A stretch of 64,000 nt of DNA from Dictyobacter aurantiacus (GTDB lineage Bacteria > Chloroflexota > Ktedonobacteria > Ktedonobacterales > Ktedonobacteraceae). A program made the position numbers and the translations under genes. Numbering within the stretch: the stretch's first letter is position 1; the number at the start of each line of letters is the position of its first letter. The stretch lies in assembly GCF_003967515.1 (NCBI RefSeq), contig NZ_BIFQ01000001.1:2728001-2792000 (forward strand), given 5' to 3'. This document shows positions 51,095 to 59,994 of this stretch, one piece after another. Under the pieces are notes generated by a model. The model worked only from the letters and a program-made list of their open reading frames with translations, searched no databases and was not told the origin of the DNA.

Positions 51095-51777
51095 GCGGTC
51101 GTGTCTCCATCGGGGAGTGGAAAGCTGGCTGTGATGATAGTTCCGGATCCTGGTTGACTGTGTAGCTGCCAGCTGCCCCCCACCTCCTGCACGCGTTCGC
51201 GCATGGTGTGCAGGCCCAGGTGACGCTGAGAATGTGCCTCCGGTCCCTGGCCGCCCGTCTCTTGCTCTGGCATCAGAAATCCGATCCCATTGTCTCTGAT
51301 TGTTGTAAGCAGCACATGATTTTGAATGTCTATGGTGATCCATATTTCGCTGGCTTGCGCGTGCTGGTGAATATTAGATAGAGCTTCCTGCAGCAGACGA
51401 AAGATGGGTGCTTGCAGATGTTCTGGTATGCGTTCAATGGCTGGTAGATGCTGGTGAATGACGAGGCCAGTATGATCAGCACTGTACTGACTGAGCTGGC
51501 TAGCAATCGCGGCCTGTATGCTAGATTGCTCGATCTGCGGGGGACGCAGGGCATTGATGCTGGCTCGAAGCTCTTGTAAACTTTGCTCCAATATCGTTGC
51601 GACCTGCTGGATGTCCTGACTGATGGCCTGAAATTGCTGCTGCTCAATCAGTCGCTGGATAAATTCCAGCTTGTAGAGCGCGAAGGCGATCTGCTGGACC
51701 ACACTATCGTGCAATTCACGGCTGATGCGCTGGCGCTCTTGCTCGATCGCAGCAGCATGCTCATCAGCCATCTCCAT
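51091..51777 (-). CDS. Short cytoplasmic sensor histidine kinase (HisKA_3 type)
   Basis: The 228-aa kinase starts at ATG with GGAGGAGAT upstream. The phosphoacceptor helix is ISRELHDSVVQQIAF (His about 22), and the ATPase domain has RDNGIGFLMPE and HLGLHTMRERV. No membrane segment or sensory domain is present, so an input must come from a partner. It presumably phosphorylates the response regulator whose gene converges on it and overlaps its end by four bases. Confidence 0.88.
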   Translation of the reverse strand: MEMADEHAAAIEQERQRISRELHDSVVQQIAFALYKLEFIQRLIEQQQFQAISQDIQQVATILEQSLQELRASINALRPPQIEQSSIQAAIASQLSQYSADHTGLVIHQHLPAIERIPEHLQAPIFRLLQEALSNIHQHAQASEIWITIDIQNHVLLTTIRDNGIGFLMPEQETGGQGPEAHSQRHLGLHTMRERVQEVGGSWQLHSQPGSGTIITASFPLPDGDTTA

Positions 51778-52386
51778 GTTGCATCTCCTCCCCCTCCGCC
51801 ATACACATCCCTATTTTCATCATACTCTACTCGCAAAGCCCCACATTTGTCACCCATCGGGCCATTTATACGTAAGACATGTAGTAGTTTAAAATGAAGT
51901 GCAAGTATACCAACAGGGCGGGGATGCAAAGGGTTCCCCTCTCCAGGAGCAGAAGATGCAGGAGGATGGCCAGTCCACCTGCCGGGGTACGAGGGGTGTC
52001 CCCCGCTTCCCCGGCAGGAAGAACTCGGCACCCTGGCAGGCGGCGAGCTAAGCCGGGGCAAACCCAAAGCCGGGGCAAGCCCGGCACCTATGGGGCGGGG
52101 ATGCAAGGGGCGGCGAGCCCCTTGACTGGGGGCCCGGGGGCTGTGCCCCCGGCACCCTTCTTCCTCCCCTCGTGCCGCCGCAGGCGGCGCGAGAGGTAAA
52201 TAAATCGATCTTTATCGATCAAAGGCTGGCACACCGCGAGTTTTTTTGTTATATGTTGGAACAACAATATTTGACACTGAGAGCACTCTGATAGTATGAT
52301 AGCTTTCGATACAGTTTTAACGCTAAACTGTAATATCTTCCTGTATTGTTGGCAAGTAAGCCATACAGAGAGAGAAAGGATTACTA
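51778..52386. repeat. Repeat-filled intergenic region with three-hairpin element
   Basis: No gene is supported here. A GC-rich block at 51950-52200 holds a GCAGGAGGATGGCCAGTCC hairpin, gccggggcaa repeats (three copies near 52040-52075), and a full three-hairpin element at 52086-52195 (CAAGGGG-CGGCGAG-CCCCTTG, GGGGG-CTGT-GCCCCC, GTGCCGCCGCAGGCGGCGC). It lies between the divergent histidine kinase and the next plus-strand gene. Confidence 0.75.
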
Positions 52387-53316
52387 ATGGCCGCCGATGG
52401 TGAACAATCCGCGTCGCGAAGACGTGCAAGAGGAATGACTGGCAGTCAGAATCCACATCCCTCATCGATGTACCAACGGCCCATGAGCGGCGCCAATACG
52501 TCGCCTCATACCGATGGATATCGTTTTGATGAAGGAATGATCGACCCACCTCGTTCTAGCTCTAGCGTTGTGCGTTTTACGAATACGCAGCCTCCCCGTT
52601 ATCCAAATACGCAAGTAGGGATGGGAACCTCTGCGATTCCGCCCAGGCGTCAGGGAATGACGAAGGACCTGCCGCCTCAAATGCGTTCAACTGGGCATAC
52701 CGGTCGGCAGCCACGCCTGCCCATGCAGCCCCCTTCTTCCCAGGTGTATACGACGGCGGGCGCGAGAGGCACCAGCACGAGGAGTACTAACACCACGAAG
52801 AATACCAGAACTGCGTCGAAGCCGCCTGTAAAGGAGAAACCGGCTCGCCGTGTACACTGGCTCTTGCCCGCCGGCGTTGGTATGGTCGCGATGCTGGTCC
52901 TCTGGGTCCTGGGTAGCACGGCTCTTTCGTGGGGGATCGCGCGCTACAATGATTTTAAATATGGTTATCCTCGTACCTATCAGACCGATGCTGTCGTTGG
53001 ACACGATGATAGTCCCCAGCATAAAAGTCACTTTATCGCGATCAATTATAATCATCAAGCGGTCGTGATGGAGATGATGGGAGGTGATACCGGGCCGGGC
53101 AAGTCGGTCAGCTATGTTGTGAATTTGATGAGTAGTGATAATGTTGATCTGGCGCCTGTAACGGTCGATTTCAAGGATCTCAATGGCGATAGCAAACCTG
53201 ATATGATTGTTCACGTCCATCTGTCGAATCAGGATCAAGTCTCGGTGTTCATCAATGATGGCAAGAAATTCCGGCCAACCAACGCCAACGATAAGTTTAC
53301 CGCGCCAATCAATTAG
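52387..53316 (+). CDS. Membrane-anchored protein with disordered N-terminus and Ca-binding-like motif
   Basis: The protein has 309 aa. Residues 1-155 are polar, Pro/Ser/Thr/Arg-rich and probably disordered. One TM helix lies about 160-182 (LLPAGVGMVAMLVLWVLG in part). The outside domain (about 195-305) is unrecognised apart from DLNGDSKPD around 263-271, an EF-hand-like DxNxDxxxD loop of the FG-GAP/VCBS type. The start ATG has GAAAGGA upstream. The layout (disordered or zinc-ribbon cytoplasmic part, one helix, extracellular domain) recurs in other proteins of this window. Confidence 0.6.
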   Translation: MAADGEQSASRRRARGMTGSQNPHPSSMYQRPMSGANTSPHTDGYRFDEGMIDPPRSSSSVVRFTNTQPPRYPNTQVGMGTSAIPPRRQGMTKDLPPQMRSTGHTGRQPRLPMQPPSSQVYTTAGARGTSTRSTNTTKNTRTASKPPVKEKPARRVHWLLPAGVGMVAMLVLWVLGSTALSWGIARYNDFKYGYPRTYQTDAVVGHDDSPQHKSHFIAINYNHQAVVMEMMGGDTGPGKSVSYVVNLMSSDNVDLAPVTVDFKDLNGDSKPDMIVHVHLSNQDQVSVFINDGKKFRPTNANDKFTAPIN

Positions 53317-53639
53317 CGTTCTCTATCTGCCATCAAGATGTGCCAATGACTTTTTAATTGTAGCCTGGAGCAAATCTCTCGTTCCCACTTTAATTGCCGT
53401 GGTGATGGAGCGAACAATATATAGATGTATATCTATATTTCTGTTAGAGATGATTTGCTGCAGCGGGGCTTTGTTCTCTCTTATCTCTTGATGAACGCAT
53501 GGATGCGGTTCAGAACTGGAAAACTACAATCCCCCAGCATCGCTGACCGTAGCCGCCGGGTGGTGGCTTTATGTGTGGTCTCGTGACGTGGGGGATGGGT
53601 GGTTATTTTTTTGCTTGTTTTGTCTGAACGCGCCTGTCT
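53317..53639. other. Intergenic region, nothing supported
   Basis: The 323-bp gap between convergent genes shows no palindrome of the families above, no coding frame of interest and no clear terminator. Confidence 0.5.
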
Positions 53640-54026
53640 CTATTTATTAAAGATGCGACTGTAATGTTCAGCAACGATATCGGATGGGAAGTAGCGTAAC
53701 AGATTGACTGCTACCAGTGTAAAGGCGATCCAGTCGAAGCCCGCATCCAGCGGCACTCCCAGAACCGTTCCCACCAGTGGTAGTACCGTGCTCAAGATGG
53801 TTTCATTAATCGCGTCCGGGAAGAGCAATATGACCACAATGGCTGCGATAGATCCCACAAAAAGTACTTTTTTGAATACGGAAACCCTGCTGTCTACCAT
53901 TAACGCCTTGATCAACCTGGCTGTTTTGAATCCATGTAAGAAAATGTCTAACCGCCTGGGATGAGCCAGCTTCCGGGCTAACTGATCACCGGGATATTGC
54001 TGCTGTTCTGCCGATTGTTGTAGCAT
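53640..54026 (-). CDS. DUF1232-type small membrane protein
   Basis: The 128-aa protein has two hydrophobic segments (VLFVGSIAAIVVILLFPDA and WIAFTLVAVNLLRYFP, each quoted in part) and the YkvA/DUF1232-like hairpin. It starts at ATG with GGAGG upstream and follows the module B cytochrome gene by 68 bp, so it may be the last gene of that unit. Function unknown. Confidence 0.65.
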   Translation of the reverse strand: MLQQSAEQQQYPGDQLARKLAHPRRLDIFLHGFKTARLIKALMVDSRVSVFKKVLFVGSIAAIVVILLFPDAINETILSTVLPLVGTVLGVPLDAGFDWIAFTLVAVNLLRYFPSDIVAEHYSRIFNK

Positions 54027-54094
54027 ATCTTTTTCCTCCTGCTAAACGCTCTATTGGTAATACGTGCAAGAGTAGGGCGCGGTTTTACTAATCT

Positions 54095-55054
54095 TTAATG
54101 CTTGAACAGCAGTGGGATGAGCAGCTGTCCCGCGTAAACCAGGTGCCAGATGGTAAGTGCGAGGGTGAGCAGGACCAGTAGCACGTGGAAAATACGCCAA
54201 TAGCGGATCAGGGCGCGATAGAATTGCTCGCGCTGCAGCGCATGCTGAACGGTCTGTAGCTCTTCCATCTGCTCGTTATAGCCAGGGATCAAGGCGCCGG
54301 GCGTTGCCAATGCACTCCTTTTATCCGGCACAAAACGATATTGCTGGCTGTTGCGGCTGACCTCCTGCGGAGTCTCTTCCAGGGAGATGTATGCGATGTC
54401 CCAGGAACTGGGTAGCGCGGTTCCCCCCAGGCTGACCGGATCGGGGGTGACGACCTGGGCCGCCTGCCCATTCAGGGCTCGGGTCGTTTTTCCCTGCGGC
54501 TTGAACGTGCGCAGATCTTGCGTGTTGTGGGTGACGATCTCCTGGACGTTGCGCGAGATATCTTCAATACGATCATCCCCGTATTCGGTCAGGGCCTTTT
54601 TGACCTCTTTGGTAATCTGTCTCGGCGCAAAGCGGTCAATCATTCGTCCGATGAAGCCACTGATGACCAGGGCGATCATGCCTTCGAGGGCGTAGGTGCC
54701 GGTGCGAGGATTGAAGTTGCCGAATGAATGGAGCAGCAGGATCACGATGGCCAGGACGCCAAAGCTGATATGCCAGTTCAGGGACGCGTTGAGATGCCCG
54801 ATGCGGCGCTGGCGCTGGCGGCGGGCACGGGTATAGAGAAACGTTGCCAGCAACATGAAGCCGCTACCCACGATAGCGTAGGTGTAACCGGCCAGGCTAT
54901 CGGGCGATAGATCCTGGCTAAAGTGAGCATAGATAAAGAGGCTCAAAATAAAGACAAGGATCAGGATCAGGGTGACAAACCACGTTTTTACCCATGGCCG
55001 TCCGGTGTCAAAAAAGAACCAGGGATAGCCTTTCTCATCACTTAGTCTGTTCAT
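54095..55054 (-). CDS. Putative di-haem b-type membrane cytochrome (module B)
   Basis: The 319-aa protein has about five TM segments and is a paralogue of the 15754-16647 protein. It keeps two His-x13-His pairs (H95/H109 and H290/H304) and the SGFIGRMID motif after the third hydrophobic segment. A soluble loop of about 140 aa, rich in Gln and Pro, separates the first and last helices. It should hold two b-haems across the membrane. The gene follows the ferredoxin gene by 45 bp in the order oxidoreductase, ferredoxin, cytochrome, as in module A. Which side donates electrons is unknown. Confidence 0.75.
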   Translation of the reverse strand: MNRLSDEKGYPWFFFDTGRPWVKTWFVTLILILVFILSLFIYAHFSQDLSPDSLAGYTYAIVGSGFMLLATFLYTRARRQRQRRIGHLNASLNWHISFGVLAIVILLLHSFGNFNPRTGTYALEGMIALVISGFIGRMIDRFAPRQITKEVKKALTEYGDDRIEDISRNVQEIVTHNTQDLRTFKPQGKTTRALNGQAAQVVTPDPVSLGGTALPSSWDIAYISLEETPQEVSRNSQQYRFVPDKRSALATPGALIPGYNEQMEELQTVQHALQREQFYRALIRYWRIFHVLLVLLTLALTIWHLVYAGQLLIPLLFKH

Positions 55055-55099
55055 ATGTGATTTCCTCTTCTACGTTGATACATACTCACTTTAGCCTTT

Positions 55100-55408
55100 T
55101 TACATCTCTTCCATGCTGCTGAGAAGCCGTACTTTCAGCCAGAGCATCATTGCATCCCTGTGAAGACCCACCGGGCAGGGTGCGACGCAGGCGCCACACT
55201 GGTAGCAGGCACGCGTAAAGCGCGCGACAGGCTCTGAAATGGGACCCGTGAGGGTCTCGCGGTTGAGCATGTCGATGGTGATTGGTTCGGCGACCGCCGG
55301 ACATGCCAGCAGGCATTCGTTGCAGCCAATGCACGCCTGGATCTCCTGCCCTACCTGGGGCCTGGTTTTATGAAGAGTGATGGCGTTGGGTTTTAGCATT
55401 CTTAGCAT
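55100..55408 (-). CDS. 2x[4Fe-4S] ferredoxin (module B)
   Basis: The 102-aa protein has two clusters: Cys 26, 29, 32, 36 (CIGCNECLLACP) and 68, 71, 74, 78 (CYQCGACVAPCP). Spacing between the clusters and the VARFT before the second are shared with the first 90 aa of the module A Fe-S protein. It likely shuttles electrons between the flavoprotein and the cytochrome. It has none of the cNMP-binding or extra ferredoxin domains of module A. The gene starts 37 bp after the oxidoreductase stop. Confidence 0.85.
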   Translation of the reverse strand: MLRMLKPNAITLHKTRPQVGQEIQACIGCNECLLACPAVAEPITIDMLNRETLTGPISEPVARFTRACYQCGACVAPCPVGLHRDAMMLWLKVRLLSSMEEM

Positions 55409-55445
55409 ACGTAGATTGCTCCTTCAAGCCTATCCGGCCCTGTTT

Positions 55446-57266
55446 TTAATCGATATCTTGCGATTGATCAATATAGGCCCATAGTTTATAGTGGAGTTGT
55501 TTCTTTTCGTTTTCTCGTATCGGTATGGCTGGCTCGCGCGCGTCTAGCGGGAACCGATGCCCCCTGGGCGGTGTGACAGGACCATCTACTAGCGGCCGTT
55601 CCGGGCTCATATATGGTTGCCGGGTAATATCATTGTCGGCCATCACGATCATGCTTTCATTTCCGCTGAGCGAGACGTCTGGCAGGTTGCCGGTAAAGGG
55701 ATTGATCTCGTCCTCATTGTGGATGACTGGCATGGCTGCTCTGCTGGCGGCCTGCTCTATGACCCGCTGGGTTAATGGACCGGTCTGCGGCAGGCGTGGC
55801 GTCGGTAGCTGCGCGGGCACGCGTTGACTTACTTGCCGGGGCTCGGGCGATGTGAGGTAATCACCCGCTCCGGGCACGTTTATAGGTGCGCGTTTCTCTT
55901 CACCTCTTAGCAAGATGGGCAGTTTTTGCTCGATCAGATTTCTGGTGGCCCGTGAGCGTTGATGTGAGAGATAGGCGCGCGAGTCGAATTGGCCCTTGAG
56001 CAGGGGCTTGACGATATTGCGGACCGAGATCCCCTCGTCCATCAGCCGCTTGATGGCCAGGCTGTCGGGTTGGGCGTTACCCAGCGAGAGATAGCCCACC
56101 AGTCGATCATCTAACATCGTCATGCGTCGATATCCACCCTGGCTGGTGTCGGTCAGGGTTGTCAGACGCGGATCTTTGCTGATCGGTTCACCGACCGTGA
56201 GCATTGAGAGCTCTCCCAGGTGGGTGGCATGCCAGTGGACCCCGAATGGCTGCTGAGCCAGCTCTTTGTGTCCCACCATCATGGAGCCGGCGATGCGGCC
56301 CTGGGCGACGGCAGCATACCATTGGGCGCGTGGCTCGTAGTTGCCGGTCTGTGGATTTTTGAGCGCGGCCACATCTCCTGCGGCATAGATATCGCGTACG
56401 CTGGTGCGCAGTTTGTCGTCTACCATGATACCGTTTTTGTGCATCATAGGGACCGAACAGCTTACGGCCAGCTGGGTTGCGGCCTGCGTACCTGTACAGG
56501 AGAGGACTATCTGACAGGGGAGCATCTCTTGATGGTTCGTAATTACCCCCGCTACGGCTCCTACACGCCCCACAATGCCCGTGACTTCGGTTTCCAGGTG
56601 GACAGTCGCACCGGACCGGCGAACGTTGTTCAGCACGATCTCAGAGGCATAATCGTCCAGTACCTTGCCCATGAAGGTCTTGCCGCGAATGAGCCAGTGG
56701 ACATGGATACCCCAATAGAGTAGACCCATTACGGTCTCGATGGCGTGTACGCCGCCACCAATGACGACCGCCTCACTGACCTCACCCAGTCGCCGTCGTA
56801 AGTCGAGGTAATCCTGCAGGCGATGCAAGGTGAGCACCCCATCGAAGTTGCGGCCCGGGGTGTTCCTGGGTAGTCCCAGGGGAGAACTACCGGTGGCGAT
56901 CAAGAGGCTATCATAACCGAATCCACGGTTACCGCTCAGGGTGACGTATTTGCTCTGGGCATGAATCTCTGTTACCCGCGAGTTCACTATATGGATACGC
57001 TCCGTGCGTTCGGTGCCCGCAGGATAAGCCAGCAATTGCTCGCGTGTAAGTTTACCAACCGCAAATTGTTTGAGTGCAGGTGTATTGATTGTGGGATGGA
57101 TCTGATCGGTTATGATTACGATGCGCTTCTCGGGCGCGAGACGGCGAGCTTCGATCGCGGCCGTCAGGCCTGCGATGCCGTTGCCAATGATCACAACCTC
57201 TCCATGATCGAGTGTTGGATTATGCCTCTGCTGGGCTGGTAAATATCTTCTATCTGAATCGTTCAT
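55446..57266 (-). CDS. FAD/NAD(P)-dependent oxidoreductase (module B)
   Basis: The start was placed at the ATG giving MNDSDRRYLP (606 aa); the longer frame upstream is translated repeat. The FAD motif is GNGIAG at 28-33, the second dinucleotide motif VVIGGGVHAIETV near 173-185, and the FAD-closing YAAGDV near 300. No redox disulphide is seen. The core (to about 460) aligns with module A's enzyme. The last 150 aa are Pro-rich and disordered where module A has FHA domains. It likely moves electrons from NAD(P)H to the adjacent ferredoxin or the reverse. The ribosome-binding site is weak (AGGA 13 bases upstream). Confidence 0.83.
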   Translation of the reverse strand: MNDSDRRYLPAQQRHNPTLDHGEVVIIGNGIAGLTAAIEARRLAPEKRIVIITDQIHPTINTPALKQFAVGKLTREQLLAYPAGTERTERIHIVNSRVTEIHAQSKYVTLSGNRGFGYDSLLIATGSSPLGLPRNTPGRNFDGVLTLHRLQDYLDLRRRLGEVSEAVVIGGGVHAIETVMGLLYWGIHVHWLIRGKTFMGKVLDDYASEIVLNNVRRSGATVHLETEVTGIVGRVGAVAGVITNHQEMLPCQIVLSCTGTQAATQLAVSCSVPMMHKNGIMVDDKLRTSVRDIYAAGDVAALKNPQTGNYEPRAQWYAAVAQGRIAGSMMVGHKELAQQPFGVHWHATHLGELSMLTVGEPISKDPRLTTLTDTSQGGYRRMTMLDDRLVGYLSLGNAQPDSLAIKRLMDEGISVRNIVKPLLKGQFDSRAYLSHQRSRATRNLIEQKLPILLRGEEKRAPINVPGAGDYLTSPEPRQVSQRVPAQLPTPRLPQTGPLTQRVIEQAASRAAMPVIHNEDEINPFTGNLPDVSLSGNESMIVMADNDITRQPYMSPERPLVDGPVTPPRGHRFPLDAREPAIPIRENEKKQLHYKLWAYIDQSQDID

Positions 57267-57322
57267 CACAATCTCACATCCTGACCACACACGAATAAAT
57301 ATACGAGCGTCTACATTTGTGC

Positions 57323-57420
57323 TGCGGGGTTCACAGGGGCGGCTAGCCCCTGTGGGGGGTCCAGGGGTCTCCCCTGGCCTCTCCCCCTCCAGTGGTGCCG
57401 CCGCAGGCGGCACCACTGGA
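57323..57420. repeat. Three-hairpin element upstream of module B
   Basis: CACAGGGG-CGGCTAG-CCCCTGTG, CCAGGGG-TCT-CCCCTGG and CCAGTGGTGCCGCC-GCAG-GCGGCACCACTGG follow in the same order as other copies. It separates the oxidoreductase gene from the small upstream gene and would be read through if both are in one transcript. Confidence 0.87.
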
Positions 57421-57435
57421 GCTTGCTCTTATCTT

Positions 57436-57780
57436 TTAGTCCACATCGATCGCCAGCAACATGTTGTTGACGCGCATGAAATAGACATCAGTATGCGCAT
57501 GCTCATTTAAATGACGACGCATATGCGATTCTCCCGCAATACAGCGTTCATTACATTGGAAGCGCTCAATGGTGCCGTTGGCCGTTTTCAGCATAAAACT
57601 GTGGTCTGGATTCATACTGACGATGGTCCCAGCGTCGTGTTCCAGGCCGGAAGTATGTGTGATGGTTGGTCCTATTGCGAACACAATTCCAATGGTTACT
57701 AATGAGACAACGCCAATAAGCAGAATGACCGCGATAAAAGCTGTGAAGCGTGAATTGAGCATCTTCAGCTGTCCTGACAT
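57436..57780 (-). CDS. Small single-pass membrane protein
   Basis: The 114-aa protein has one N-terminal TM helix (about 12-34: FTAFIAVILLIGVVSLVTIG) and a mostly polar outside domain with two Cys (CNERC, spacing four) and several His (HMRRHLNEHAH). The Cys/His-rich tail could bind metal. It lies upstream of module B in the same direction, separated by a three-hairpin repeat. No family is recognised. Confidence 0.55.
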   Translation of the reverse strand: MSGQLKMLNSRFTAFIAVILLIGVVSLVTIGIVFAIGPTITHTSGLEHDAGTIVSMNPDHSFMLKTANGTIERFQCNERCIAGESHMRRHLNEHAHTDVYFMRVNNMLLAIDVD

Positions 57781-58056
57781 TTCTTAGCTAACAATGGAAT
57801 TCCTGATTGGTAAATGCAAATTTTCCATTGATAAGGGACAGAAAACTATCGATCTAGTCGCTTATGACTATGTGGTATTGTATATCATGTTGTTTCGGAG
57901 TTCAGGCCTTCTCGCGAAAATTAGCCTAAATTTCTTATTGTCCGGTTAACGCGCAGCGCGGTGCGCGCTAGTAATTACGAGATTAGGAATGGCTTGAAAG
58001 AGGATCTGCGTATTTTAGGATGCGCTTTTATGATTCAGGTGCAGTCTGGCCGCCTT

Positions 58057-58719
58057 TTATTCGTTCAGGTTAATGAGACCTCGCTGGGCGGCCAGGGCGA
58101 CTGCCTCTGTCCGGTTGGTTGCTCCTAATTTGCTCATGATTGAGCTGACATGAAATTTGGCGGTGCGTTCGCTGATGATCAGGTGAGAGGCGATCTCTTT
58201 ATTTGGCATACCCTGTGCCAGCAGGCGCAATACCTCTAATTCACGTTCTGTTAACTCTTCGACCTGTGGTATGGCGTTTGCCAGGCGCGGGGTGGCCTTT
58301 TGTTGTCCCACATGGCGCAGTAGCTTGGAGGCGACCAGTGGTTGCAGCATGGAGCCTCCCTCCATGGTAATGCGAATTGATTTGAAGATCTCGTCGCGTG
58401 GTGCCTCTTTGAGCAGGTAGCCGTCGGCCCCGGCCTGGAGCGCGTGAATGATTCTGTCATCGTCGTCAAAGGCTGTGAAGACGATGACGCGTGGTCGTTG
58501 GGGCATCTGTGAAAGCTGGCGCATGGTTTCTACCCCGTCTTTGCCGGGCATTTCAAGATCCAAAAGCAGCATGTCTGGCTTGAGGCGGGCGGCGGTTTGC
58601 AGGGCTTCGTCTCCATTTGCGCATTCGGCGATTACTTCAAAGTCGGGCTGTGTCTCCAACAGGGTATGCAGACCTTCGCGGACGATGGGGTGGTCATCTG
58701 CCAGTATGATACGGATCAT
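58057..58719 (-). CDS. NarL/LuxR-family response regulator
   Basis: The 220-aa protein has a receiver (IILADDHPIVREGLH, phosphoacceptor in DMLLLDLEMPGKDG, Lys in YLLKEAPRDE) and a LuxR HTH (LTERELEVLRLLAQGMPNKEI). The start ATG has AAAGG upstream. It follows the GAF-domain kinase by 53 bp and is its likely partner. Its targets may include module B, which lies next in the same direction; this is inference from position only. Confidence 0.93.
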   Translation of the reverse strand: MIRIILADDHPIVREGLHTLLETQPDFEVIAECANGDEALQTAARLKPDMLLLDLEMPGKDGVETMRQLSQMPQRPRVIVFTAFDDDDRIIHALQAGADGYLLKEAPRDEIFKSIRITMEGGSMLQPLVASKLLRHVGQQKATPRLANAIPQVEELTERELEVLRLLAQGMPNKEIASHLIISERTAKFHVSSIMSKLGATNRTEAVALAAQRGLINLNE

Positions 58720-58772
58720 TATTTTGCCTTTCAGCTCTATTGTTGGACCACGAGGCGGTGAGTGCCGAACAA

Positions 58773-59963
58773 TTAGTAGGGCACGGATACTTCAACGCAT
58801 GTGCCCTTGTCTGGCTCACTGAAAATACAAAGGCTGCCGCCTAAGATGCGCACACGTTCTCCCATTCCTGTCAGCCCGAAGTGACCCGTATTGCCGGGTA
58901 CGTTATCTGTTTCGAAGCCTTCTCCATCGTCCTGAATGCTCAGATTGATCCATTGCTCTTCTGCGCTGAGCCGCATTATAATGTTGCTGGCATTGGCATG
59001 CTTGCGAACGTTGGTCAGCGCTTCCTGGGCAATGCGATAAAGGCCCGCTTCGATACGTGCTGGCAGGGCGGGAAACTGTAGCATTGGCGTGCAGCTGTAT
59101 TGTACAACAGGAAATGGCTCAGCGGTAGCCAGGGCGGCCAGGGCTTCGGGTAGCGTATGTTCCTGCAGCGGAGCGGCTCGCAGGTCCATGACCGAACGGC
59201 GGGCCTCCTCCAGATTATGGCGTGCCAGGCTGAGGGCACGTTGAATGGCCTCGTGCGTACGCTCGGGCTTCGTTTTGATCAGCGCGTCGGCGGTCTCCAG
59301 TTGTAAGGCGATAGCGGCCAATCCCTGGGCCATGGTGTCGTGGATCTCGCGGGCCAGGCGGTTGCGTTCCTCGGTGGTGGCCAGGCGTGCGGCCGCCCGC
59401 GTATGCTCGGCCGACAGACGCGCCCGCTGCAGCGCCAACCCGATCTGGTCGCTGATAATATGTAGGAGTTGCAGTTCGTCGGGCCGTAGCTCGCGCCAGT
59501 CCTCGCTGGCGACGTTCAATACTCCCAATAGGGCCGAGCCAGCATAGACGGGGACGCTGGAGTGGAAGCGCAGTCCCAGGGCGCTGGGATCACTGTCGCG
59601 CTCGGCGTTTTTGAGGCGGCTGCAGCGGAGCACGTTGATGTTTGAGGCTCCCTCCATGCTGCCCCCCATGAAGGTGTCGAGGCACAGGCAGGAGCCGCAC
59701 ATGCGTTCGGGATGATCGGCCAGGTAGGGTGGAAGATGCTGTGAGGCGGCGACGGTGGGCTCACCGGCGTCGTCGAAGATCCAGACCCAGCCTGTGCGCA
59801 GCCCCAGCAGCCGTGTGACATGGGCCAGCACCTCTTGCAAGGCGTCATGGACATCTACCTGGCGATTGAGATAGCCCGCGATGGCATATAGGACCGCCAG
59901 TTCACGATTCCCGTTGAGCAGCGGTGAGGATTCAGTTGTTTCGGTTGGTTGCTGTTGTTCCAT
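58773..59963 (-). CDS. GAF-domain sensor histidine kinase
   Basis: The 396-aa protein has a GAF domain (about 40-185) containing Cys residues (RMCGSCLCLD) that could bind a ligand or Fe-S cluster. The HisKA_3 helix is LAREIHDTMAQGLAAIALQL and the ATPase part carries IQDDGEGFE and GLTGMGERV. No TM helix is present. GAF kinases of this type in NreB/NarX-like systems often sense oxygen or redox. The CGSCLC cluster (three cysteines) makes redox sensing attractive, but it is inference. It is the first gene of the pair. Confidence 0.88.
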   Translation of the reverse strand: MEQQQPTETTESSPLLNGNRELAVLYAIAGYLNRQVDVHDALQEVLAHVTRLLGLRTGWVWIFDDAGEPTVAASQHLPPYLADHPERMCGSCLCLDTFMGGSMEGASNINVLRCSRLKNAERDSDPSALGLRFHSSVPVYAGSALLGVLNVASEDWRELRPDELQLLHIISDQIGLALQRARLSAEHTRAAARLATTEERNRLAREIHDTMAQGLAAIALQLETADALIKTKPERTHEAIQRALSLARHNLEEARRSVMDLRAAPLQEHTLPEALAALATAEPFPVVQYSCTPMLQFPALPARIEAGLYRIAQEALTNVRKHANASNIIMRLSAEEQWINLSIQDDGEGFETDNVPGNTGHFGLTGMGERVRILGGSLCIFSEPDKGTCVEVSVPY

Positions 59964-59994
59964 GGTTATTACCTGAATGGTGCTGTTGAGCGCG

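Noticed and set aside
57267..57416. N-terminal extension of the module B oxidoreductase
   Set aside because: The extra 50 codons translate the three-hairpin repeat and the family start, with its FAD motif, lies at the internal ATG.
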